From positions 4,868 to 68,867 of the forward strand of contig DATKND010000064.1 in assembly GCA_035541475.1 (NCBI GenBank): a stretch of 64,000 bases of DNA. Direction: 5' to 3'. The notes below the pieces were generated by a model. It did no database searches. It worked only from the letters and a program-made list of their open reading frames with translations, and was not told where the DNA came from. A program made the position numbers and the translations under genes. Below are positions 37,702-46,612 of the stretch, in pieces; the first letter of the stretch is position 1, and every line of letters starts with the position of its first letter. This stretch comes from DASUFZ01 sp035541475 (lineage in GTDB: Bacteria; Myxococcota_A; UBA9160; SMWR01).

Positions 37702-38730
37702 TCACCCGCCCACCTGGTACATCTCGATCTTGTCGCGGGCCGCGACGTGGCCCGTCGCATCCGTGAGGTCCGCGCGCTCCTCCGAGTAGCGGTCGCGGCG
37801 ATCGCGCCAGGTCGTCTCGATCAGCATCGAGAGCGCTTCGTCGCTGGCGCCGCTCCGCAGCGGACCGCGCAGGTCGACGCCGCCGGCGGCGAAGAGGCAC
37901 GTGACCAGGCGACCCTCGATCGTGAGCCGCGCGCGTGTGCAGCCGCCGCAGAAGGGCTGGCTCACGGACGCGATCACCCCGATCTCGCCGCCGCCGTCGC
38001 GATACGCGTAGCGGCGCGCCACCTCGCCCGGATAGTTGGCCTCCCGCGGCACGAGCGGCAGCGCCGCGTCGATCCGCTCGATGATCTCGCGCGCCGGCAC
38101 GACCTGCGAGAGATCCCAGTGGTTCAAGGTGCCGACGTCCATGAACTCGATGAAGCGCAGGATGTGGCCGCTGCCGTGGAAGCGGCGCGCCAGCTCGACC
38201 AGGGTGTGGTCGTTGACACCGCGCTGCACAACACAGTTGATCTTGATCGGCCGGAGTCCCGCGCGCGCGGCGGCCTCGATGCCCTCGAGCACCACCGCGG
38301 GCCCGACGTCGCGGCCGCTCATGCGCCGGAAAACCTTCTCGTCGTGGCTGTCGAGCGACACGGTCACGCGCTGGAGTCCCGCGTCGGCCAGCGCGCGCGC
38401 CTGCGCCGCGAGCAGCACCCCGTTCGTCGTCAAGGTCAGGTCGCGCAAGCCGGGAATGGCGGCGAGGTGAGCGACCAGGGTCGGAAGGTCGTGGCGCAGC
38501 AACGGCTCGCCGCCCGTGATCCGGATCTTCTCGACCCCGTGCGCGACGAAGAGTCGCGCCAGCCGCTCGATCTCCTCGAAGCGCAGCAGCTCCGGCCGCG
38601 GCAGGAAGCGGTAGCGGGCCCCGTAGATCTCGGCCGGCATGCAGTACGGGCAGCGGAAGTTGCAGCGGTCGGTGACCGAGATGCGGAGGTCGTGCAGGCG
38701 GCGACCGAGGCGATCGAGGGGCAGCGACAC
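37702..38730 (-). CDS. moaA: GTP 3',8-cyclase MoaA
   Basis: A 342-aa radical SAM enzyme opening molybdenum cofactor synthesis. The N-terminal cluster is CNFRCPYC (Cys23, Cys27, Cys30) and the C-terminal cluster is CGGCTRARL with a later Cys; the protein ends in the diagnostic GlyGly. GTG at 38730 has CGGAG 6 bp upstream and matches the normal N-terminus; a GTG at 38751 would add seven residues. Moco is needed by the oxidoreductase at 16109. No other moa or moe gene is in the window. Confidence 0.9.
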   Translation of the reverse strand: MSLPLDRLGRRLHDLRISVTDRCNFRCPYCMPAEIYGARYRFLPRPELLRFEEIERLARLFVAHGVEKIRITGGEPLLRHDLPTLVAHLAAIPGLRDLTLTTNGVLLAAQARALADAGLQRVTVSLDSHDEKVFRRMSGRDVGPAVVLEGIEAAARAGLRPIKINCVVQRGVNDHTLVELARRFHGSGHILRFIEFMDVGTLNHWDLSQVVPAREIIERIDAALPLVPREANYPGEVARRYAYRDGGGEIGVIASVSQPFCGGCTRARLTIEGRLVTCLFAAGGVDLRGPLRSGASDEALSMLIETTWRDRRDRYSEERADLTDATGHVAARDKIEMYQVGG

Positions 38731-38769
38731 GCGGGGCTCCGAGCGGCGCACGGGGAATGTTGACTCGTT

Positions 38770-38785
38770 CGTACACTATCGTACG
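38770..38785. promoter_or_regulatory. inverted repeat upstream of Rrf2 gene
   Basis: CGTAC-N6-GTACG lies 11 bp before the Rrf2 ATG and between the divergent moaA and Rrf2 starts. A TTGACT sits at 38760-38765. Suitable as an autoregulatory operator that could also reach moaA. Confidence 0.5.
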
Positions 38786-38796
38786 CTCCGCCGCCG

Positions 38797-39276
38797 ATGC
38801 AGCTTCTCGCCAGCGAAGAGTACGGACTGCGCTGCCTGCTGCGGGTCGCGAGCGCGGAGACCGAGCGTCCCGTCTCCATCTCGGAGATCGCGGAGGCCGA
38901 AGGCCTCTCGCCCGAGTACACGGCCAAGCTGATGCGCGAGCTCCGCCTCGGCGATCTCGTGCGCAGCGTGCGCGGAGCCGACGGCGGCTACTGCCTGGCC
39001 CGCACCGCGGCCGAGATCAGCGTGTGGAGCGCGCTTCAGGTGCTCGGCGGCGACTTCTTCTCCGAGCACTTCTGCGACTGCCACCCCGGGCAGCGCTCGC
39101 GCTGCGTGCGCAGCAGCGACTGCTCGCTCCGGGCGCTGTGGCGCGCCGTACAGACCGCCCTGCGCGAGACGCTCGAGCGGATCAGCCTCGAAGACCTGCG
39201 CCGCGACGAAGGGGCGATGAGCCGCTGGCTCGACCCCTGCACGCTCGCGGCGCTCGAGATGAAGGAGACCTCATGA
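38797..39276 (+). CDS. Rrf2-family regulator with Cys cluster
   Basis: A 159-aa winged-helix regulator. EYGLRCLLRVA at the start, ISEIAEAEGLSPEYTAKLMRELRLG as the HTH and VRGADGGYCLAR as the wing are typical. Cys93, Cys95, Cys103 and Cys109 (in CDCHPGQRSRC...DC) could bind an iron-sulfur cluster, though the spacing differs from that of IscR. ATGA overlap with a monothiol glutaredoxin gene supports an iron-sulfur or redox sensing role. Confidence 0.85.
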   Translation: MQLLASEEYGLRCLLRVASAETERPVSISEIAEAEGLSPEYTAKLMRELRLGDLVRSVRGADGGYCLARTAAEISVWSALQVLGGDFFSEHFCDCHPGQRSRCVRSSDCSLRALWRAVQTALRETLERISLEDLRRDEGAMSRWLDPCTLAALEMKETS

Positions 39277-39602
39277 ACCTCGATCCCGCGACCCGCCAGC
39301 GCATCGACGAGCTGGTCAAGAAGAACCGCGTGCTGCTCTTCATGAAGGGCGAGCGCGGGTATCCGCAGTGCGGCTTCTCGGCCACCGTCGTGCAGATCCT
39401 CGACAGCCTGATCCCGGACTACCGGACGGTGGACGTGCTGCGCGACCCGGCCATCCGCGACGGCATCAAGGCCTACTCGCAGTGGCCGACCATCCCGCAG
39501 CTCTACATCGACGGCGAGTTCCAGGGCGGCTGCGACATCGTGCGCGATATGTACGCGTCGGGCGAGCTGCAGGAGAAGCTCGGCGTCTCGCCCCGGCGAT
39601 AG
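39273..39602 (+). CDS. grxD: monothiol glutaredoxin, Grx4/GrxD family
   Basis: A 109-aa protein with the CGFS active site (Cys33) in PQCGFSATVVQIL, WPTIPQLYIDGEFQGGCDIV and a normal length. Members bind a bridging [2Fe-2S] cluster with glutathione and work in iron-sulfur trafficking. Its ATG overlaps the Rrf2 stop, with AAGGAG upstream. The pairing with a Cys-rich regulator is functionally coherent. Confidence 0.95.
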   Translation: MNLDPATRQRIDELVKKNRVLLFMKGERGYPQCGFSATVVQILDSLIPDYRTVDVLRDPAIRDGIKAYSQWPTIPQLYIDGEFQGGCDIVRDMYASGELQEKLGVSPRR

Positions 39603-39664
39603 CGGGTTCAGCGCCACTCGCGAACGTCCGATGAGACGGCGTCCTCCCGGCAAAGGAGTCGCCG

Positions 39665-40705
39665 TTGGCCGCCGACCTGCCGCACGCGCTCGTGCTCGAC
39701 GACGGCGAGCTCGGCGACGTGCGCGACACCCTGGCCGCGATCGGCGTGCGCTGGTCCGACGTGGCAGACTCCGCCCGAGAGGTGCCGCTCCTCGTCACCA
39801 CCGCCGCGCGCGCGAAGGCGCTGGTCGAGACGGGCCCGGCGCCGCGACACCATCTCCACCTGGTCGTGACCGACCCGCAGGACGGCCCGCTCGTCGGCGT
39901 GCCCTGCGACTTCGCGGTGCAGCGCCCCGTCGCCCCGGCGGTGCTGCGGCTGCTCGCCGAGCGCGCGAGCTACGAAGGGCCCGAGCGACGGCGCACCTTG
40001 CGCGTCGCGATCGGCTCGGCGGTCGAGGTCGGGATCGGCGACGAGACCCGCGACGCGATCCTCGCGCAGGTCTCGGCCAGCGGCTGCGGACTCGTCGCCG
40101 GAGCACCGCTCGAGCCGGGATCGCGCATCGCGATCCGCGTGCCGTCCGAGCTGACCTCTCCGCGCCGGCTGACCTTGCGCGGCCGCGTGCTCGGCGCGCG
40201 CCGCACGACGACCGCGGATGGCGAGACGTGGGACGTCTCGATCGGGTTCGATCCGCTGGCGCTTCCCGACCGCGTGACCTTGCGAGCGCTGATGGCGGGG
40301 CAGCCGGTCGACTTCCGCCCGCGCGGCGACGCCGGTCCCGACGAGGCCGGTCCGACCGGCCGGCCCCCGCGGCGGCGCCGACTCGGCTCGGCGGCCAGCG
40401 GATCGCGCGTCGTGATCGCGCGCGATCTCTCGGCTCGCGGTCTGCGGGTCGAGCGCGATCCCCTGCTGCGCGAGGGCGACGAGGTGACGGTCACCTTGCA
40501 CGGCGGCGGCGACGCCCCGCCCGTCAGCCTGCTCGCGTCGGTGCGCATCGGCGGCGGAGGCACGCACTGGTTCCTCGCCTTCACGGAGCTCGCGCCCGAT
40601 ACGGAGGCCGCGCTCGCGAAGCTGCGCGAGTCCGTCGCCGGACTCGGCGCGGCCGACGGCGCCGAGGCCCCGGGCTTCCTGCTCGCGGAGCTCCGAGCTC
40701 GCTAG
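39665..40705 (+). CDS. PilZ-domain protein
   Basis: A 346-aa protein. ERRRTLRVAIGSAVEVGIGDETRDAILAQVSASGCGL and the later VVIARDLSARGLRVERD resemble two PilZ-like barrels after an N-terminal receiver-like ~90 residues. The canonical RxxxR-D/NxSxxG signature is partly present in each. PilZ domains bind cyclic di-GMP. The TTG start has AAGGAG 7 bp upstream. A related single-domain protein is at 49480-50217. c-di-GMP binding is inferred. Confidence 0.65.
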   Translation: MAADLPHALVLDDGELGDVRDTLAAIGVRWSDVADSAREVPLLVTTAARAKALVETGPAPRHHLHLVVTDPQDGPLVGVPCDFAVQRPVAPAVLRLLAERASYEGPERRRTLRVAIGSAVEVGIGDETRDAILAQVSASGCGLVAGAPLEPGSRIAIRVPSELTSPRRLTLRGRVLGARRTTTADGETWDVSIGFDPLALPDRVTLRALMAGQPVDFRPRGDAGPDEAGPTGRPPRRRRLGSAASGSRVVIARDLSARGLRVERDPLLREGDEVTVTLHGGGDAPPVSLLASVRIGGGGTHWFLAFTELAPDTEAALAKLRESVAGLGAADGAEAPGFLLAELRAR

Positions 40706-40710
40706 CAAAT

Positions 40711-40796
40711 GCGGTGAGGACGCGGGCGAGGCAGAGGCGCCGAGGAGGAACAGATGGCCGCCGCAGGCGCCTCTGCCTCGACCGCAGTCACTCCGC
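40711..40796 (+). repeat. hairpin family 1, copy A: loop carries SD and ATG
   Basis: Arms 40711-40741 and 40766-40796 pair over 31 positions with eight mismatches, 15 of them (CGAGGCAGAGGCGCC) perfectly at the loop. The 24-nt loop (40742-40765) begins GAGGAGGAACAG then ATG, and is identical to that of copy B at 55814-55837. It fills most of the gap between the PilZ and hydrolase genes. Confidence 0.85.
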
Positions 40797-40853
40797 AGCC
40801 GCCGGAGGCGGCTTGCGCTAGAAGTCGCCGCGCTTGCTCGAGGAGAGGAGCGC

Positions 40854-41756
40854 GTGAGCGACCGCGTCGACACCGTGCCGCGTTGGTTCCGCGACGCGAT
40901 CGCGGTTCCGGCCGAAGATCGCGAGATCGAGGTCGAGGGCTGCCGGATCCACTACCTCGCCTGGGGCGCGAGCGGCCGCCCGGGGCTCGTCTTCGTCCAC
41001 GGCGGCGCCGCCCACGCCCACTGGTGGAGCTTCGTCGCACCGCTCTTCCTGTCGGAGTACCGTGTCGCGGCGCTCGACCTCTCGGGACACGGCGACAGCG
41101 GCCGGCGCGAGGGCGGCTACCCGCGCGAGACGTGGGCCCGCGAGGTGCGCGCCGTCGCGACCGACGCCGGCTTCGACGGGCCGCCCATCGTGGTCGGCCA
41201 CAGCATGGGAGGCTTCGTCGCGATCACCGCGGCGGCCGCCTTCGGCGAGCAGCTCGCGGGCGCCGTGATCCTCGACTCGCCCGTGCGTCGCCCCGACCCC
41301 GAGGCCGTCGAGGGAGCGCACGGAAAGTCGTTCCGCAACCCGAAGATCTACCCGGACGTCGACACCGCGCTGAAGCACTTCCGCACCGTGCCGGATCAGC
41401 CGTCGTCGCTGCCGTTCATCCTCGACTACGTCGCGCGCCGCTCGCTGATGCGCGTGCCGGGCGGCTTCACCTGGAAGTTCGATCCGCTGATCTTCCGGCG
41501 CGAGACCCCGCGCGCCTCGCACGAGTTGCTGCCGCAGGTGCGCTGCCGCGTCGCACTCTTCCGCAGCGAGCACGGGCTCGTCACGCCCGACATCGGTGAA
41601 TTCATGTACGAGCTGCTCGGGCGCAACGCGCCCGTGATCGAGATCCCCGAGGCCTGGCATCACATGATGCTGGACCAGCCGCTGCTGCTCGTGACCGGGC
41701 TGCGCACGCTGTTCGCGGACTGGGAGCACTCGGTGCCGCTCGCGCGCCGCGCCTGA
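40854..41756 (+). CDS. alpha/beta hydrolase
   Basis: A 300-aa hydrolase. The nucleophile elbow GHSMGG places Ser117; HGGAAHAHWW is the oxyanion loop and the catalytic His is in EAWHHMMLD. The GTG at 40854 has GAGGAGAGGAG upstream. TGATG overlap with the SGNH gene indicates coupling. Family functions range over esterases, haloalkane and C-C hydrolases; substrate open. Confidence 0.85.
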   Translation: MSDRVDTVPRWFRDAIAVPAEDREIEVEGCRIHYLAWGASGRPGLVFVHGGAAHAHWWSFVAPLFLSEYRVAALDLSGHGDSGRREGGYPRETWAREVRAVATDAGFDGPPIVVGHSMGGFVAITAAAAFGEQLAGAVILDSPVRRPDPEAVEGAHGKSFRNPKIYPDVDTALKHFRTVPDQPSSLPFILDYVARRSLMRVPGGFTWKFDPLIFRRETPRASHELLPQVRCRVALFRSEHGLVTPDIGEFMYELLGRNAPVIEIPEAWHHMMLDQPLLLVTGLRTLFADWEHSVPLARRA

Positions 41757-42985
41757 TGGCGGCGCGCCGCGCGCTCGCGGCCCTCGCCACCGCGGTCGCC
41801 ACGCTCGTCTCCATCGAGCTGCTGCTCTTCGCCGCGGAGCGCGCGAGCGGTCGCGTCGCCGCGCTGTTGCACGGCACGTCGCGGGCGCTGCCCGACGCGC
41901 GGCTCGGCTCGCGGCCGAACCCCGCGCTCCCCGACGCCGACGCCGCGGGCTGGCGCAACGCCGCGCGACCGGCGCAGGTCTTCACCGTCGCAATCGGCGA
42001 CTCGCAGACGTACGGCGACGAAGTCGCGCGCGACGAGGCGTGGCCGCAACGCCTGGCCGCGCTCACCGGCCGCAGCGTCTACAGCATGGCGCTCGGCGGC
42101 TACGGGCCCGTCGAGTACGAGCGCCTGATGCCCGAGGCGCTCGCGCTCTCGCCGCAGCTCGTGCTCGTCGGGCTCTACGCGGGGAACGACTTCGCCGATG
42201 CGTATCTGAGCGCCTATCCGCGCGCGCTCGCGCCGGAGCTTCGCAGCGAGGACGCCGCGGTCGTCGCGCGCTGCGACGCGCTCGAGCGGCGCGGCGAGCT
42301 GAAGGACGCGTGGGAGCACACGCAGGATCTGGTGAAGGCGCGGCGCTTCCCGCTTCTCTCGCGCTGGCTCGAGCCGATCGGAGAGCGCTCGCGCCTCGTC
42401 GCGCTCTTCGGCGCCGCAGGAAGCGCGCTCTTCGCGAGAGAGCCGCAGCAAGCACCGGAACGCGTCGACTTCGACACCTTGCGCGCGCGCGCCGAGGCGG
42501 CCGGCGCGCACTGGCTGCTGCCCTTCGCGCGCGGCGATCTCTCGACCGTGTTCACGCCCGCCGCGCGCCTCGCGCTGGTCGACACGAGCGACGCGCGCAT
42601 CGAGGAGGGCGTGCGCATCGCGCTGCAGGAGATCCGGCGCATGGCGGAGCAGTGCGCGGGACGTTGCCGCCTGGCGGTCGTGGCGATCCCGACCAAGGAG
42701 CGCGTCTTCGCCGCCTTCCTCCACGCGAGCGGCGCGGCGCTGCCGCGCGCGTTCGCGGAGCTCACCTTGCGCGAGAACCTGCTGTGGGAGCGCGTGCGCC
42801 GCGCGCTCGAGAGCGACCGAATTCCGCTGGTCGACACCTTGCCGCGACTGCGCGCCGAGCTTGCCGCCGGACGCAATCCCTACCTCGGCGACTGGAACGG
42901 GCATCCCGACGCCGCAGGCAACGAGGCGATCGCCGAGGCCGTGCGAGCCTCGGGACTCCTCGGCGCGCGCGAGGGCGCTGGTTGA
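41756..42985 (+). CDS. membrane-anchored SGNH-like protein
   Basis: A 409-aa protein with an N-terminal anchor (about residues 8-28) and SGNH-type blocks GDSQTYGDE (81-89), LYAGNDF and the C-terminal DWNGHPDAAGNEAIA with the catalytic Asp-His pair. It is similar in layout to the product at 3193-4473. It probably modifies acyl groups on an exported glycan or lipid. The A of its start codon is the last base of the hydrolase stop. The lipA gene follows after 35 bp. Confidence 0.7.
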   Translation: MAARRALAALATAVATLVSIELLLFAAERASGRVAALLHGTSRALPDARLGSRPNPALPDADAAGWRNAARPAQVFTVAIGDSQTYGDEVARDEAWPQRLAALTGRSVYSMALGGYGPVEYERLMPEALALSPQLVLVGLYAGNDFADAYLSAYPRALAPELRSEDAAVVARCDALERRGELKDAWEHTQDLVKARRFPLLSRWLEPIGERSRLVALFGAAGSALFAREPQQAPERVDFDTLRARAEAAGAHWLLPFARGDLSTVFTPAARLALVDTSDARIEEGVRIALQEIRRMAEQCAGRCRLAVVAIPTKERVFAAFLHASGAALPRAFAELTLRENLLWERVRRALESDRIPLVDTLPRLRAELAAGRNPYLGDWNGHPDAAGNEAIAEAVRASGLLGAREGAG

Positions 42986-43020
42986 CGCGCCCGCGAGGCG
43001 CGGGAAGACTCGCGGAAGTC

Positions 43021-43953
43021 ATGGCACGCGACGACAGGGCGTCGGCGCCCGCACGCAAGCCCGATTGGCTGCGCGTCCGCTTCGCCGAGACGCCGGAGCT
43101 GCAGCAGACGCGCGCGCTGATGCGGCGCCTCCGCCTCGCGACGGTGTGCGAGGAGGCCGCGTGCCCGAACCTCCACGAGTGCTGGTCGCAGCGCCACGCG
43201 ACGGTGATGGTGCTCGGCTCCGTGTGCACGCGCGCCTGCGCATTCTGCAACGTCGCGACCGGGCGACCGCAGGCGGTCGATGCAGGAGAGCCCGCGCGGC
43301 TCGCCGACGCGGTCGCCGCACTCGGCCTGCGCCACGTGGTCGTCACCTCGGTCGACCGCGACGACCTCGCCGACGGCGGCGCCTCGCATTTCGCGGCCTG
43401 CATCGAGGCGATCCGCACGGCCGCGCCGCGCGCCACGATCGAGGTGCTGACGCCGGACTTCCGCCACAAGCCGGGCGCGATCGAGACGGTCGTCGCCGCC
43501 GGGCCCGACGTCTACAACCACAACATCGAGACGGTTCCGCGCCTGTACCGCCGCATCCGGCCGGGCGCGAGCTTCGAACACTCGGTTCAGCTTCTCGCGC
43601 GCGTGAAGGAGCTCGCGCCGCGGAGCTTCACGAAGTCGGGACTCATGGTCGGGCTCGGCGAGGAGCCGGACGAGGTGCTGCGCGTGATGGACGCGCTGCG
43701 CGAGGCCGACGTCGACTTCCTGACCATCGGCCAGTATCTCCGCCCGACTCCGCGCCACGCGGAGGTCGTGCGCTACGTGACTCCGGACGAGTTCGAAGCG
43801 TTGGCGTCCGAGGCGCGCGCACGGGGCTTCCTGCTCGTGGCCTCCTCTCCGCTCACGCGCTCCTCGTACCACGCCGATAGGGATTTCCAACGCCTGCGGA
43901 GCGCGCGCGCCCGCCTCGATGCGCCGCCGGCGGAGGCCGCGAGTCCGACATGA
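43021..43953 (+). CDS. lipA: lipoyl synthase
   Basis: A 310-aa radical SAM enzyme inserting two sulfurs into octanoyl chains on E2 domains. Auxiliary cluster Cys43, Cys48, Cys54 (CEEAACPNLHEC) and radical SAM cluster Cys69, Cys73, Cys76 (CTRACAFC) are complete, and the C-terminal RSSY supplies the fourth auxiliary ligand Ser. Its TGA overlaps the aceE ATG, so lipoate synthesis is coupled to the enzyme needing it. No lipB is in the window. Confidence 0.95.
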   Translation: MARDDRASAPARKPDWLRVRFAETPELQQTRALMRRLRLATVCEEAACPNLHECWSQRHATVMVLGSVCTRACAFCNVATGRPQAVDAGEPARLADAVAALGLRHVVVTSVDRDDLADGGASHFAACIEAIRTAAPRATIEVLTPDFRHKPGAIETVVAAGPDVYNHNIETVPRLYRRIRPGASFEHSVQLLARVKELAPRSFTKSGLMVGLGEEPDEVLRVMDALREADVDFLTIGQYLRPTPRHAEVVRYVTPDEFEALASEARARGFLLVASSPLTRSSYHADRDFQRLRSARARLDAPPAEAASPT

Positions 43954-46610
43954 GCGACGAGATCGACGACGTCGACCCCGACGAGACGCGCGAGTGGCTC
44001 GATGCGCTCGAGTCCGTGCTCGAGCAGGAAGGCGCCGAGCGCGCGCACTTCCTGATCGAGGCGCTGATCGACAAGGCGCGGCGCAAGGGCGTGCACCTGC
44101 CGCACCGCGCGACCACCGCCTACCTCAACACGATCCACCCGACCGACGAGGAGAAGGCGCCCGGCGAGCCCGGCCTCGAGTACCGCATCCGCTCGATCAT
44201 CCGCTGGAACGCGCTCGCGATGGTGGTGCAGGCCAACGCGAGGAGCTCCGAGCTCGGCGGCCACATCGCGAGCTTCGCCAGCGCCGCGACACTCTACGAC
44301 GTCGGCTTCAACCACTTCTTCCACGCGCCGACGGAGGACTTCGGCGGCGACCTCGTCTACATCCAGGGCCACTCCTCGCCGGGCATCTACGCGCGCGCCT
44401 TCCTCGAGGGCCGTCTCGACGAGGCGCGGCTGCGCCGCTTCCGGCGCGAGGTCGGCGGCGGCGGTCTCTCGTCGTATCCGCACCCCTGGCTGATGCCCGA
44501 CTTCTGGCAGTTCCCGACGGTGTCGATGGGACTCGGCCCGATCCTCGCGATCTACCAGGCGCGCTTCATGCAATACCTGCACAACCGCGGCCTGATCGAC
44601 GCGACCGACCGACACGTGTGGGCGTTCGTCGGCGACGGCGAGATGGACGAGCCGGAGTCGCTCGGCGCGATCGGGCTCGCCGCGCGCGAGAAGCTCGACA
44701 ACCTGATCTTCGTCGTGAACTGCAACCTCCAGCGCCTCGACGGGCCCGTGCGCGGCAACGGCAAGATCATCCAGGAGCTCGAGGGGACGTTCCGCGGCGC
44801 CGGCTGGAACGTGATCAAGGTGATCTGGGGCGACCGCTGGGATCCGCTGCTGGCCAAGGACAAGAAGGGCCTGCTGCTGCGCCGCATGGAGGAGGCGGTC
44901 GACGGCGACTACCAGAACTACAAGGTGCGTGGCGGGGCCTACACGCGGGAGCACTTCTTCGGGAAGTACCCCGAGCTGCTCGAGATGGTCGCCAACATGA
45001 CCGACGACGACATCTGGCAGCTGAACCGCGGCGGCCACGACCCGCAAAAGATCTACGCCGCCTACGCCGCCGCGACGCGCCACGAGGGCCAGCCGACCGT
45101 GATCCTCGCCAAGACGGTCAAGGGCTACGGCATGGGCGAGGCCGGCGAGGGCCAGAACATCACCCACCAGCAGAAGAAGATGGGCGAGGAGTCGCTGCGG
45201 GTCTTCCGCGACCGCTACCGCATCCCGATCCCGGACGAGCAGCTCGCGGACGCGCCCTTCTACACGCCCTCCCCCGACAGCCCGGAGATCCGCTACATGC
45301 ACGAGCGTCGCAAGGCGCTCGGCGGCTACCTGCCGACGCGCGCGCCGGTCGCGACCTCGCTCGAGATCCCGCCGCTCGACGCCTTCAAGACGCTGACCGA
45401 GGGCTCCGGCAAGCGAGACATCTCCACGACCATGGCCTTCGTGCGCCTGCTGACCGCCCTGTGTCGCGACAAGAACCTCGGCCCGCGCGTGGTGCCGATC
45501 GTTCCGGACGAGGCGCGCACGTTCGGCATGGAGGGCCTCTTCCGCCAGCTCGGCATCTACGCCGCCGAGGGTCAGCTCTACGAGCCGGTCGACCACGACC
45601 AGGTCATGTACTACCGCGAGGACCGCAAGGGGCAGATCCTGCAGGAGGGGATCAACGAGGCCGGCGGGCTCTCGTCGTTCATCGCCGCCGGCACTTCGTA
45701 CGCGAACCACGGCATCCAGATGATCCCCTTCTTCATCTTCTACTCGATGTTCGGCTTCCAGCGCGTCGGCGACCTGATCTGGGCCGCGGGCGACTCGCGC
45801 ACGCGCGGCTTCCTGCTCGGCGGCACCTCCGGCCGCACGACACTCTCGGGTGAAGGGCTCCAGCACCAGGACGGACACAGCCACCTGCTGGCGTCGACCG
45901 TCGCGAACTGCGTCGCGTACGACCCGACCTTCGCCTACGAGCTCGCGGTGATCGTCCACGACGGACTGCGGCGGATGTGCTCGGAGCGGGAGGACGTCTT
46001 CTACTACATCACCGTGATGAACGAGAACTACCACCACCCGCCGCTGCCGGAGGACGCGATCCCCGGCATCCTGAAGGGCCTCTACCCGCTCTCGCAGGGC
46101 CCCGCCGATGCGCGTCAGCGCGTGCAGCTGCTCGGCTCGGGCACCATCCTGCGCGAGGTGATCGCGGCCGCGGAGCTGCTGCACTCGGACTGGGGCGTCG
46201 CGGGCGACGTGTGGAGCGCGACCAGCTTCACCGAGCTTCGCCGCGAAGGGCTCGCAACCTCGCGCTGGAACCGGCTCCACCCGGAGGAGACGCCGCGCCA
46301 GAGCTACGTCGCGGCGCAGCTCGGCGCGCGTCGCGGACCGGTCGTCGCGGCGAGCGACTACATGAAGACCTTCGCCGATCAGATCCGGGCCTTCGTGCCG
46401 GGTCGCTACGTCGCGCTCGGCACGGACGGCTACGGGCGCTCGGATCTGCGCGCGGTGCTGCGGCAGCACTTCGAGGTCGACCGACACTCGATCGTGGTTG
46501 CCGCGCTGAAGGCGCTTGCCGACGACGGCGCGCTGCGCCCGGAGGTCGTGAGACAGGCGATCGAGAAGTACGACATCGATCCCGAGCGCATCGACCCCTC
46601 GAAGGCCTGA
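43950..46610 (+). CDS. aceE: pyruvate dehydrogenase E1, homodimeric type
   Basis: An 886-aa ThDP-dependent E1 that decarboxylates pyruvate and acetylates lipoyl E2. The sequence starts like E. coli AceE (DPDETREWLDALESVLEQEG), and the thiamine motif GDGEMDEPES...NCNLQRLDGPV is intact. The single-chain form is typical of gamma- and some other proteobacteria and differs from the alpha2beta2 type of gram-positives. It is coupled to lipA upstream and is 2 bp before aceF. Confidence 0.95.
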   Translation: MSDEIDDVDPDETREWLDALESVLEQEGAERAHFLIEALIDKARRKGVHLPHRATTAYLNTIHPTDEEKAPGEPGLEYRIRSIIRWNALAMVVQANARSSELGGHIASFASAATLYDVGFNHFFHAPTEDFGGDLVYIQGHSSPGIYARAFLEGRLDEARLRRFRREVGGGGLSSYPHPWLMPDFWQFPTVSMGLGPILAIYQARFMQYLHNRGLIDATDRHVWAFVGDGEMDEPESLGAIGLAAREKLDNLIFVVNCNLQRLDGPVRGNGKIIQELEGTFRGAGWNVIKVIWGDRWDPLLAKDKKGLLLRRMEEAVDGDYQNYKVRGGAYTREHFFGKYPELLEMVANMTDDDIWQLNRGGHDPQKIYAAYAAATRHEGQPTVILAKTVKGYGMGEAGEGQNITHQQKKMGEESLRVFRDRYRIPIPDEQLADAPFYTPSPDSPEIRYMHERRKALGGYLPTRAPVATSLEIPPLDAFKTLTEGSGKRDISTTMAFVRLLTALCRDKNLGPRVVPIVPDEARTFGMEGLFRQLGIYAAEGQLYEPVDHDQVMYYREDRKGQILQEGINEAGGLSSFIAAGTSYANHGIQMIPFFIFYSMFGFQRVGDLIWAAGDSRTRGFLLGGTSGRTTLSGEGLQHQDGHSHLLASTVANCVAYDPTFAYELAVIVHDGLRRMCSEREDVFYYITVMNENYHHPPLPEDAIPGILKGLYPLSQGPADARQRVQLLGSGTILREVIAAAELLHSDWGVAGDVWSATSFTELRREGLATSRWNRLHPEETPRQSYVAAQLGARRGPVVAASDYMKTFADQIRAFVPGRYVALGTDGYGRSDLRAVLRQHFEVDRHSIVVAALKALADDGALRPEVVRQAIEKYDIDPERIDPSKA

Positions 46611-46612
46611 CC

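Noticed and set aside
40754..41599. Open frame starting at the ATG in the hairpin loop (MAAAG...)
   Set aside because: It runs across the hydrolase gene in another frame and its product is Arg/Ala-rich with no domain, as expected for an out-of-frame reading of GC-rich DNA.
43773..46487. Minus-strand open frame of 904 codons
   Set aside because: Antisense to aceE, whose identity is certain.
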